This document shows, one piece after another, positions 1-6,110 of a stretch of DNA of 9,926 nucleotides (its first letter is position 1; each line of letters starts with the position of its first letter). Below the pieces are notes generated by a model, which did no database searches, was not told the origin of the DNA, and saw only the letters and a list, made by a program, of their open reading frames with translations. A program made the translations under genes and the position numbers. Source of the DNA: JBEKYH01 sp049511115 (GTDB lineage Bacteria > Planctomycetota > Phycisphaerae > Tepidisphaerales > Tepidisphaeraceae); the NCBI GenBank assembly GCA_049511115.1, contig JBEKYH010000152.1, positions 1-9,926 on the forward strand. The letters are read 5' to 3'.

Positions 1-685
1 CCGGGCTTCCCTCGGCGATGATCTTGCCGTGATCGATGATCGCCTGCCGGTCGCACAGCCGGTCGGCTTCCTCCATGTAATGCGTAGTGAGAAAAATCGT
101 CAGCCCGTCCTGTTTATTCAGCCGTTCGAGATATTTCCATAGCCCCGCGCGATTCTGCGGATCAAGCCCCGTCGTCGGCTCATCGAGAAACAGCAGCCTG
201 GGCCGCTGAATCAAACCCGTAGCCAGATCGAGGCGTTTGCGCATCCCTCCGGAATATGCCCCCGCCGCGCGATCGGCGTCGCCAGTGAGATCGAGCAGCG
301 CCAGCAATTCATCCACGCGCTGCCGCAGCACCGGCCGCGGCAAATGATAGAGCCTGCCCTGCAACATCAGATTTTCGCGCCCGCTCAAATCGTCATCCAC
401 TCCCACTTCCTGCGCCGAATACCCAATCAGCGACCGCACCGCATCCGGCTCCTTCACCACATCCCGCCCAAAGATGCGCGCCTCCCCTGCCGTCTTGGCC
501 AAAAGGGTGATGAGAATTTTGATGGTCGTAGACTTTCCCGCGCCGTTAGGCCCCAGAAAGGCAAAGAACTCGCCGGGATTAACGTGAAATGAAATGCCCT
601 TAACGGCCTCGGTGCCGTCCGGATACGTCTTGATCAAATCGGCCACCTGGATGACGGGGTCGGGGTTGGCGGCGGCGTCGGGCAT
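1..685 (-). CDS. ABC-2 type exporter ATP-binding subunit (DrrA/CcmA-like), 3'-truncated by window edge
   Basis: This is the nucleotide-binding subunit of an ABC exporter; it hydrolyses ATP on the cytoplasmic face to drive a separate ABC-2 permease. About 228 residues are visible and the C-terminus lies beyond base 1. Seen in order: Walker A GPNGAGKST at residues 45-53, Q-loop Gln92, signature YSGGMRKR at 144-151, Walker B LLFLDEP at 164-170 followed by TTGLD, and the H-loop TTHYMEEAD with His202. The YSGGMRKRLDLA form and the THYMEEAD switch are typical of the DrrA/CcmA (daunorubicin-resistance, Nod factor, multidrug) branch, as is the single-domain layout. The ATG at 685 is preceded by GAGAGG about 4 nt upstream, a good ribosome binding site. 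No permease is visible; if present it should lie to the left. The substrate cannot be predicted. It is co-directional with the MFS gene but separated by 166 bp of repeat-bearing DNA. Confidence 0.93.
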   Translation of the reverse strand, partial: MPDAAANPDPVIQVADLIKTYPDGTEAVKGISFHVNPGEFFAFLGPNGAGKSTTIKILITLLAKTAGEARIFGRDVVKEPDAVRSLIGYSAQEVGVDDDLSGRENLMLQGRLYHLPRPVLRQRVDELLALLDLTGDADRAAGAYSGGMRKRLDLATGLIQRPRLLFLDEPTTGLDPQNRAGLWKYLERLNKQDGLTIFLTTHYMEEADRLCDRQAIIDHGKIIAEGSP

Positions 686-705
686 ATTTCCTCTCGCTGG
701 GCGCT

Positions 706-809
706 ATGACAAGATGACAAGATGACAAGGTGACAAGGTGACCAAGGCCAAGCCCTTATCAGGTGTTTTTTGTCACCCCCTCACCTTGTCACCCTGTCAC
801 CTTGTCATT
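706..809. repeat. Octamer RTGACAAG tandem repeat arranged as an inverted pair (R1)
   Basis: The left half (706-746) is three copies of ATGACAAG, one of GTGACAAG and a final GTGACCAAG. The right half (about 771-808) is the reverse complement with variants: read on the minus strand it runs ATGACAAG, GTGACAGG, GTGACAAG, GTGAGGGG, GTGACA. A roughly 28-base loop separates the halves, so the whole could fold as an imperfect hairpin. It occupies most of the gap between the MFS stop and the ABC ATPase start. There is no T-run in the minus-strand direction that would make it a classic terminator. Confidence 0.85.
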
Positions 810-851
810 TCCGCCATCAACGTCAAATACTCAATTCGATCACGCGCCCAA

Positions 852-2180
852 TCAGCGCCTCGCGTCTATCGCCGGCGGGATATATATCACGAGGATCGCC
901 CCCGCCGCCAGCGAGGCCGCGACGACCAGCAACCCCGCCGCGAAACTCCCGGTTGCGGTCTTGGCCCAGCCGATGGCGAAGGGTGCGCAGAACCCGGCAA
1001 GAGCGCCGGTCGAATTGATGATGGCAATGCCCCCCGCCGCCGCGGTGTGGCGGAGATATCGCGTGGGTATCGCCCAGAACGGCCCGAGCGAGCCGAAAAT
1101 TCCAATCGCCGCAACACACAGCGCCGCCATGCCAAACACCACAGAATGCGAATAGGTCAGCGACACGCACAGCGCCGCCAGCCCGCCCGCTCCCAGCGCC
1201 GCGCAGACGGCCACGTACCCGCGCCGCGCTCCCATGCGATCGGCGCTCCCGGCAATAAACACCATCGCCACCGCCCCGATCAGATACGGCGCCGCCGACG
1301 CCACGCCGACCCTGGCGTTGGAGGATTGGGTCAGCGATTTCACGATGGACGGCACCCAATAGACGAATCCATAAAGTCCCATCACCAAACAAAAATAAAT
1401 CGCGCTCAGCAACCACAACCGCGCGTCCGACGCCGCGGCGCGAAGTTCCGCGACATGCCCGACCGATTCATCCGCGTGATCGCGGCGCAGTTCGTTCTCG
1501 ATCCAGTCGCGCTCATCCGCCGGCATCCAGTGCGCATCAGCCGGCGTGTCCGGCAGCAATCCCATCGCCAAAATGGCGATCCCCAGCAAAACCGGCGGCA
1601 ATCCTTCCAATAAGAACAGCCATTGCCATCCGCGCAATCCCGCCGCGCCGTCAAATGTCATCAACCACCCGGCCAGCGGATTGCCAATCACGCCGCTGAG
1701 GGCCGTGGAGGTGAGAAACATCGCCAGCACCTTCGCCCGGCGCTGCTGCGGCACCCAATGCGTCAGGTAGTAAACAATGCCGGGAAAAAATCCCGCCTCG
1801 GCAAAGCCCAGCAGAAACCGCAGCGTGCCAAAACTCCGCGGCCCGCGCGTGAACATCATCGCCGCCGAGCAGACGCCCCAGGTGATGAGGATGCGCGCGA
1901 TCCAGCGCCGCGCCCCCAGGCGCTGCAGCAGCAAATTACTGGGCACTTCAAACAGAAAGTACCCGATGAAAAACAGCCCGGCCCCCAGGCCATACGTCTT
2001 GGCGCTCAGTTTGACGTCGGTCGACATCGTCAGTTGCGCCATGGCAACATTGGTGCGGTCGAGATAATTGACGATGAACAGCAGGCACAAAAACGGCACC
2101 AGCCGCCAGCGCACGCGGCGCATGGCCCGCTCCCCGGCGGCATTCGATTCCTGCGTGATGATTGCCGCCTGGTCGGTCAT
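852..2180 (-). CDS. MFS transporter, anion:cation symporter (ACS) family-like
   Basis: A 442-aa, probably 12-helix inner-membrane permease. The N-terminal cytoplasmic tail ends in RRVRWRLVPF, followed by helix 1 and NYLDRTNVAMA (residues 38-48), the hallmark of the ACS family (tartrate, glucarate, phthalate and related organic acid symporters). Next come GLGAGLFFIGYFLFEVPSN (64-82), RFLLGFAEAGFFPG (121-134) and the loop HWVPQQRRAK (141-150), also typical. A hydrophilic central loop with LLPDTPADAHW (208-218) links the two six-helix halves. The likely cargo is a sugar acid or other carboxylate, but the sequence does not say which. I chose the ATG at 2180; a TTG at 2219, three bases after the purE stop, would add 13 polar residues and is less likely. 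The gene lies 42 bp downstream of purE on the same strand, so co-transcription is possible although no shared pathway is evident. Confidence 0.9.
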   Translation of the reverse strand: MTDQAAIITQESNAAGERAMRRVRWRLVPFLCLLFIVNYLDRTNVAMAQLTMSTDVKLSAKTYGLGAGLFFIGYFLFEVPSNLLLQRLGARRWIARILITWGVCSAAMMFTRGPRSFGTLRFLLGFAEAGFFPGIVYYLTHWVPQQRRAKVLAMFLTSTALSGVIGNPLAGWLMTFDGAAGLRGWQWLFLLEGLPPVLLGIAILAMGLLPDTPADAHWMPADERDWIENELRRDHADESVGHVAELRAAASDARLWLLSAIYFCLVMGLYGFVYWVPSIVKSLTQSSNARVGVASAAPYLIGAVAMVFIAGSADRMGARRGYVAVCAALGAGGLAALCVSLTYSHSVVFGMAALCVAAIGIFGSLGPFWAIPTRYLRHTAAAGGIAIINSTGALAGFCAPFAIGWAKTATGSFAAGLLVVAASLAAGAILVIYIPPAIDARR

Positions 2181-2222
2181 GGTTCCACGCCCGGAAAACG
2201 ACGTGATTCTTGAACGCAACGA

Positions 2223-2744
2223 CTACGCGTCCAGAGTTGTCTTGAGCACCGCCGCCTCCTGATCCTTGCGGTATTGCCGCCATTTCTCGCGGAGTTCCGG
2301 CCGCGTGTTCGAAAGGATCGCCACCGCGAGCAACGCCGCGTTCACCGCCCCCGCTTTACCCACGGCCAATGTCCCCACGGGGACGCCCGCCGGCATCTGC
2401 ACGATGGCCAGCAGCGCGTCGAGTCCGGCCAGCGATTGCCCGAGCATCGGAACACCCAGCACGGGGACGAGTGTGTACGCGGACACAACTCCCGGCAAAT
2501 GCGCCGCCCCGCCCGCGCCCGCGATGATGACTTCCGCGCCGCGCGCCTCGGCCTGCTTGACGTACTCCGCCAGAGCGGCCGGTGCGCGGTGGGCCGAGAT
2601 CACGCGGCTTTCATTGGGCACGCCAAATTGCTTGAGCGTGTCCGATGCGTTGCGCATGATTTCCCAATCAGATTTGCTGCCCATCAAAATACAGACCAGG
2701 GGGCTGGAAGCGGTCGTTGCTGCGGAATCTGCTGCGGTTGCCAT
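2223..2744 (-). CDS. purE: N5-carboxyaminoimidazole ribonucleotide mutase
   Basis: Class I PurE converts N5-CAIR to CAIR in de novo purine synthesis, normally acting after the ATP-dependent PurK step. The 173-aa product has the usual length plus about 14 extra Ala/Ser/Thr residues at the N-terminus. Diagnostic motifs are MGSKSDW (21-27), SAHRAP (50-55, with the catalytic His52) and the glycine-rich AGAGGAAHLPG (75-85); PVLGVPM and QMPAGVPVGTLAVGKAGAVNAALLA follow in the expected order. The ATG at 2744 is preferred: GGGA lies about 6 nt and AGGA about 12 nt upstream. A TTG at 2756 in the same frame is possible but has AAGGA directly adjacent, too close to act. No purK is seen beside it. It is divergent from the UvrC-like gene, sharing an 81-bp intergenic region, and is followed by the MFS gene. 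Confidence 0.97.
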   Translation of the reverse strand: MATAADSAATTASSPLVCILMGSKSDWEIMRNASDTLKQFGVPNESRVISAHRAPAALAEYVKQAEARGAEVIIAGAGGAAHLPGVVSAYTLVPVLGVPMLGQSLAGLDALLAIVQMPAGVPVGTLAVGKAGAVNAALLAVAILSNTRPELREKWRQYRKDQEAAVLKTTLDA

Positions 2745-2825
2745 TGGATGTCCCAATCCTTATTCAAAACGTTTTCCTGATTCGTCGGTAATAACGCCAG
2801 GCGCTATCGTACCATAGGCGTTTAC
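2745..2825. promoter_or_regulatory. Shared divergent intergenic region of purE and the UvrC-like gene
   Basis: These 81 bp separate two genes transcribed away from each other and must hold or overlap both promoters. I cannot assign convincing -35/-10 pairs. An imperfect dyad (GGCGCTAT and CATAGGCG flanking CGTAC, about 2800-2820) sits just before the UvrC-like start and could be an operator or chance. An AGGCG about 5 nt before the ATG at 2826 is at best a weak ribosome binding site. Confidence 0.4.
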
Positions 2826-4007
2826 ATGGCTGAAACAGATGATGTTGATCTGGCGTGTAGCGTCACCTGGGGGAGCGACGATCCCGTAGCCGAATTTCTC
2901 AAGCGCCTGCCCGCGCGCTGGGCAGTGGCGCTGCTTACCGACGGCGCGGGCCAGGCCGTTCAACTGATCTGCCTGAAGGACCTGCGCCAGGGAGTGCGCG
3001 GGCGGTTGGACCAGGGTCCCGGTGGCAAGCGCGTCAATTGGGCGGACCTTGTACGCGGCGTGCGCTGGACCCACGTAGATAGCGAATTCGAGGCCGATTG
3101 GACCTACCTGAAAGCGGCCCGCCAGTTTTTCCCGGCCATTTATCAGCAGATCGTTGAAAAGAACCAGGCTTGGTTTGTGCATGTGGACCCTGACGCCCAA
3201 TATCCGCGCTATGTCCGCAGCGCGGCCCTCATCGCCGACGGCGGCGTTTGCCTCGGCCCATTCCCCGATCGCAATGCGGCGGGAAAACTGACCGAACTCA
3301 TCGAGGACGCGTTTGATCTCTGCCGTTATTACAACATTTTGACGCAATACCCCACCGGCAACGCGTGCGCCTATAAGGAAATGGGAAAATGCCCCGCACC
3401 ATGCGATGGGTCAATATCCATCGAGCAATACCGGCGGATGATTGACATTAGCCTGACAGCCCTGGCCGAACCGGGCCGGTTCATCGAAGAGCAGACGCGG
3501 CGCATGGAGCAGGCCGCGGCCGAGCTTCGATTCGAAACCGCCGCGAAGATCAAGGCGTACATTTCCCAATTGAGCCAGATCGGAAAAGGGACGTTGCGCT
3601 GCGCGCGCCCGCTGGGGGAGTTCGCGTTTGTCACCCTCCAGCGCGGCCCGCGCAAGGGGCAGGTGAAGGTATTTCTCGTGCTGCCGGATAGGATTGAACC
3701 GGTCATGTGCATTCGGAATGCGGGAAATCGCGGCGAGGGATTTGACGCGCAGGAGGCGGTGAATCTATTGCTCAATTGCGCCGGCACGGTTCGCGGGACG
3801 CAGGCTCATGCCGATTGCATCGGCCTGGTGGCGCGGCATTTGTTCTCGACCAAAGCCAACGGCGGCGTTTTTATCCCGCTCTTTGAATTGACCGAGGCGG
3901 CGGTCGTCGATGCGGTTGTTAGACTGTCCCGTCGCGCCGTCGCCGCGGCGGCAGAGAATGCGGCCGCGTCCGATAACTCGGAAACGACCGATAAACAATC
4001 GCCCTAG
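2826..4007 (+). CDS. UvrC-like protein with degenerate GIY-YIG domain, Cys cluster and UVR motif; no RNase H nuclease domain
   Basis: This 393-aa protein matches the N-terminal half of UvrC, the nucleotide-excision-repair nuclease. Residues about 28-120 align by eye to the GIY-YIG domain. The GVY tyrosine position is Ala35, the YVG tyrosine is Gln46, and only the Glu of SEFEA (Glu89) is clearly kept, so 3'-side incision activity is doubtful. Residues 166-193 carry DLC, NAC, GKC and APC (Cys166, 181, 189, 193). The last three have the 8- and 4-residue spacing of the UvrC cysteines reported to bind a 4Fe-4S cluster. Residues about 218-250 (FIEEQTRRMEQAAAELRFETAAKI) match the UVR motif that contacts UvrB. 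The C-terminal 140 residues do not show the UvrC RNase H-like endonuclease or HhH domains, and full UvrC is about 600 aa. It may be a repair accessory protein, a UvrC/Cho paralogue or a regulator. The xer gene follows after 14 nt. Confidence 0.8.
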   Translation: MAETDDVDLACSVTWGSDDPVAEFLKRLPARWAVALLTDGAGQAVQLICLKDLRQGVRGRLDQGPGGKRVNWADLVRGVRWTHVDSEFEADWTYLKAARQFFPAIYQQIVEKNQAWFVHVDPDAQYPRYVRSAALIADGGVCLGPFPDRNAAGKLTELIEDAFDLCRYYNILTQYPTGNACAYKEMGKCPAPCDGSISIEQYRRMIDISLTALAEPGRFIEEQTRRMEQAAAELRFETAAKIKAYISQLSQIGKGTLRCARPLGEFAFVTLQRGPRKGQVKVFLVLPDRIEPVMCIRNAGNRGEGFDAQEAVNLLLNCAGTVRGTQAHADCIGLVARHLFSTKANGGVFIPLFELTEAAVVDAVVRLSRRAVAAAAENAAASDNSETTDKQSP

Positions 4008-4021
4008 CAGCCTGCCAACCC

Positions 4022-5005
4022 ATGGGGAAAAAAGCCACATCGTCCAAGCCCGCCGTCGGCAAGACCTCATCCGGCAAATTGTCACACGCTCGCGGACCCA
4101 CGGATACATCCGTGCCTCTGGCGGAGGCGCGGGCGTTGCTTTTGCATTTGGCCTCCGAGCGCGGCCTGGCCGACAACTCGCTTCACGCCTACCGGCGTGA
4201 TCTGGAAGATATGTCGCGCTGGTTTGCGGGAATCGGCCGGAATCTGCTGACGGCTTCACCCCATGACTACGGCAAATACCTTCAGTCACAAACCACGGCG
4301 GGCAAAGCCACGCGCACCGTAACGCGACGGCTCGCCGCGATACGCGTTTTCCTGCGTTTCTTATCGGCCGATGCGAAATACGCCGCGCATGCGACGGCCG
4401 TTTTGCAGCAATTGGATCGGCCCAAGCCGGCACAGCCGCTGCCCAAGGTATTGAGCAAGGAGCAGGTCGTGCGGCTGATTTCCGCGCCGAATCCGAAATC
4501 CAAACTGTTCTGGCGCGATGTGGCAATTCTCGAATTGCTCTATTCATCAGGCCTGCGCGCCAGCGAGCTGTGCGACCTGACCATCGGCCAGGTCAATCTC
4601 GACGTCGGCTTCGTGCGTGTGCTGGGAAAGGGCATGAAGGAGCGCATCGTCCCCTTGGGCCGCGCCGCTGCCGAGACGATCCAGAACTACTTAAATGAGT
4701 GCCGCCCGAAACTGCTCCGCGCGCCGATCGACCGGATGTTCATCTCACGGACCGGCAAGCCCCTCGATCGCGTAGCCCTCTGGCTGATCGTAGAAAAATA
4801 CGGCCGCCACAGCGGATTACTCGGCCAGGTCTCCCCCCACGTCCTGCGCCACTGCTTCGCCACCCACCTCATCGGCGGCGGCGCCGACCTGCGCGTGGTC
4901 CAGGAGCTCCTCGGCCACAGCGACATCAGCACCACGCAAGTCTACACGCATGTCGATCCGTCGCGATTAAAGGGAATGCATAAGAAGTTTCATCCCCGGG
5001 GATGA
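4022..5005 (+). CDS. xerD: Tyrosine recombinase of the XerC/XerD type
   Basis: A site-specific recombinase of the type that resolves chromosome dimers at dif near division. The 327-aa product has an N-terminal SAM-like core-binding domain (about 33-120, with RGLADNSLHAYRRDL) and a C-terminal catalytic domain. All six expected catalytic residues are visible: Arg179 in GLRASEL, Lys203 in LGKGMKER, His273 and Arg276 in HVLRHCFATHL, His299 in LGHSDISTTQ, and the nucleophile Tyr308 in VYTHV. XerD versus XerC cannot be separated securely by eye. The first 30 residues are a Lys/Ser-rich extension not usual for Xer. A GTG at 4112 (Val31) would give a standard 297-aa protein, so the true start is uncertain; neither start has a clear Shine-Dalgarno. 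It lies 14 nt after the UvrC-like gene and is probably co-transcribed with it. An inverted repeat follows the stop. Confidence 0.92.
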   Translation: MGKKATSSKPAVGKTSSGKLSHARGPTDTSVPLAEARALLLHLASERGLADNSLHAYRRDLEDMSRWFAGIGRNLLTASPHDYGKYLQSQTTAGKATRTVTRRLAAIRVFLRFLSADAKYAAHATAVLQQLDRPKPAQPLPKVLSKEQVVRLISAPNPKSKLFWRDVAILELLYSSGLRASELCDLTIGQVNLDVGFVRVLGKGMKERIVPLGRAAAETIQNYLNECRPKLLRAPIDRMFISRTGKPLDRVALWLIVEKYGRHSGLLGQVSPHVLRHCFATHLIGGGADLRVVQELLGHSDISTTQVYTHVDPSRLKGMHKKFHPRG

Positions 5006-5010
5006 AGAGA

Positions 5011-5161
5011 AATGAACGCTGAGGCGCAGAGGCGCTGAGGAAGAAAATGCGGAGGAATTCAATTCATTTCTTTAAGAGCAAATCGAGGCATCTTTGCGGC
5101 TTTTTCTCTGCTTTTCTCTTCCTCAGCGCCTCTGCGCCTCAGCGTTCATTCCCGCTTTTTT
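5011..5161. repeat. Perfect 34-bp inverted repeat with octamer CGCWGAGG arms (R2), possible terminator
   Basis: Arms 5011-5044 and 5117-5150 are perfect reverse complements (34 of 34). Each arm is built from three octamers, CGCTGAGG, CGCAGAGG and CGCTGAGG, between AATGAA and AAGA. The 72-bp interior is mostly AT- and pyrimidine-rich. The right arm is followed five bases later by six T (5156-5161), so on the plus strand it could end the UvrC-like/xer transcript. It fills the gap between two convergent genes almost exactly. The left arm and interior (5012-5064) recur inverted at 8120-8172 with 51 of 53 matches, showing that this is a dispersed element and not only a local hairpin. Confidence 0.9.
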
Positions 5162-5379
5162 CACGCCACCGACGCCGCCAGGCTGGGCATCTGCTGCGTC
5201 TGGAGGCACAAGGCAATGAAGATATGCTGCAACCGTTCCAGCGGCGTCTGCTGGAGGAACTGGGGTGTGAAGTCAATCGGGAAGCGGGCCGGATATTGCA
5301 CAAACTGGTCGACCAGCGCTTCGCGGTCGAGGCTGAAAACCAGGGTGATCAACTCCTCGACTTGATCATTGTGCAACAT
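5161..5379 (-). CDS. Small 72-aa protein of unknown function
   Basis: I do not recognise a named family. The protein starts MLHNDQVEELITLV, has a charged helix-like stretch (EELITLVFSLDREALVDQF, 8-26), a central YPARFPIDFTPQFLQQTPLERL (29-50) and a hydrophobic C-terminal helix (HIFIALCLQTQQM, 52-64). It looks like a compact all-alpha cytosolic protein with no metal-binding or catalytic motif. The ATG at 5379 is supported by an excellent GGGAGAG (5390-5384) four bases upstream; a TTG at 5445 overlapping the upstream gene lacks this support. Good ribosome binding, protein-like composition and tight placement 58 nt after the proline-rich gene argue for a real gene. It is convergent with xer, with the R2 inverted repeat between them. 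The pairing suggests a shared role with the upstream gene, but nothing indicates what. Confidence 0.72.
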   Translation of the reverse strand: MLHNDQVEELITLVFSLDREALVDQFVQYPARFPIDFTPQFLQQTPLERLQHIFIALCLQTQQMPSLAASVA

Positions 5380-5383
5380 CGAT

Positions 5384-5390
5384 CTCTCCC
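5384..5390 (-). promoter_or_regulatory. Ribosome binding site deciding the start of the 72-aa protein
   Basis: GGGAGAG on the minus strand, four bases before the ATG at 5379. It is one of the strongest Shine-Dalgarno matches in the window and selects this ATG over the in-frame TTG at 5445. Confidence 0.7.
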
Positions 5391-5437
5391 AATAAGGCGC
5401 CCTGCGTCTGCCCCGGGCGAGCCGAATCGTTTGATCG

Positions 5438-5896
5438 CTACACAAACAGATCGATCAGCAAGCCCTTAACGAGGATATCGGGCGGCGCGACGACGCTCTT
5501 GATGCGCCGTGTTTCCGTGTCGTGCTGCGGCCAGGGCAGCACGTGCCAGGGCGGCTGGAACGTCGGCTCGACAGATTTTGGATGGGAGTCACATCCGCAT
5601 GGCAGCGACGTGGGAGCCGGCGCTGGCGCGGGAGTGAATTCGATTCGAGGATGAGAGTGTATAACAGTCCGCGGCTCGATGACCGGGAGCGAATAGATAT
5701 GTTGCCGCGGCTCGACAACCGGCGAGAATTCCGCTCGCGTCGGCGTATAAGTCGCGGCCGGAGATTGCACCGATCCGGTCGTGCTGACTTCGGCCGCCAC
5801 GTTCTGGTCCGCGGCGCGCATGGCCCCGATGACGGACTGAACCAGTTTCAGGTCCGACAAGGCGACGATTAGACTGGCCGACGAGATAGCGCTCAC
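5438..5896 (-). CDS. Proline-rich, possibly membrane-anchored hypothetical protein; start uncertain
   Basis: I do not recognise this protein. From the GTG at 5896 it has 152 residues: a hydrophobic start (SAISSASLIVALSDLKLV), then a low-complexity Pro/Thr/Ser/His-rich body (about residues 45-122, including TPAPAPAPTS at 88-97 and a CGC at 100-102), and a short hydrophobic C-terminus (VAPPDILVKGLLIDLFV). The frame stays open upstream to a TAG at 5956. Those extra codons encode Arg and small hydrophobic residues (ATWRLARAAFASLCVVV) which, joined to the SAISS segment, would make a convincing signal anchor, yet no ATG, GTG or TTG is available there. This leaves a CTG (5932 or 5908), a sequence error, or the GTG start as alternatives. 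Composition suggests a periplasmic or envelope linker protein anchored at its N-terminus. The opposite-strand frame is Arg-rich and looks like a shadow. The 72-aa gene follows by 58 nt. Confidence 0.55.
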   Translation of the reverse strand: MSAISSASLIVALSDLKLVQSVIGAMRAADQNVAAEVSTTGSVQSPAATYTPTRAEFSPVVEPRQHIYSLPVIEPRTVIHSHPRIEFTPAPAPAPTSLPCGCDSHPKSVEPTFQPPWHVLPWPQHDTETRRIKSVVAPPDILVKGLLIDLFV

Positions 5897-5956
5897 GACA
5901 ACGCACAGCGAAGCAAAGGCGGCGCGTGCCAGTCGCCAAGTCGCGAAAAACCGCTA

Positions 5957-6110
5957 GAATTGGCTTGGAAATATGAAAAAAAGCGATTCTACCGGACGGC
6001 GCGGACCGGTGGGTTTATGACGCCTGTCGCTTTGCCGCAACGTCGCGCAGCCACATAAAGATGATGAAACGCAACGACAGGTCCGATAAGTTTTTCGTGC
6101 AAAGAGAGGA
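5957..6110. other. Non-coding stretch upstream of the proline-rich gene
   Basis: Together with the repeat that follows, this forms a gap of about 380 bp without a convincing gene. It should contain the promoter of the minus-strand proline-rich/72-aa pair, but I find no clear -35/-10 boxes. Short open frames here have no ribosome binding site and end within 13 codons or run into repeat DNA. Confidence 0.5.

Noticed and set aside
706..809. Possible CRISPR array
   Set aside because: The repeating unit is only 8 bp with no spacers and the second half is inverted; no cas gene is present.
738..1613. Long plus-strand open frame opposite the MFS gene
   Set aside because: The translation is Arg/Pro/His-rich low-complexity sequence antisense to a well-supported MFS transporter; it is a GC-driven shadow frame.
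1623..2213. Plus-strand open frame opposite the MFS N-terminal half
   Set aside because: Gln/Arg/Pro-rich translation without motifs, lying opposite conserved ACS-family sequence.
2760..3347. Minus-strand 195-codon frame opposite the UvrC-like gene
   Set aside because: It looks less extreme than other shadows, but the plus strand carries recognisable UvrC features throughout and this frame has no motif or good ribosome binding site.
3765..4547. Minus-strand 260-codon frame across the UvrC-like/xer junction
   Set aside because: Arg/Ala/Pro-rich and antisense to two supported genes.
4022..5160. Xer recombinase plus inverted repeat as an integron, phage or integrative-element boundary
   Set aside because: The recombinase looks like a housekeeping Xer, R2 is one of several dispersed intergenic repeats, and no cargo genes, direct-repeat att sites or tRNA target is visible.
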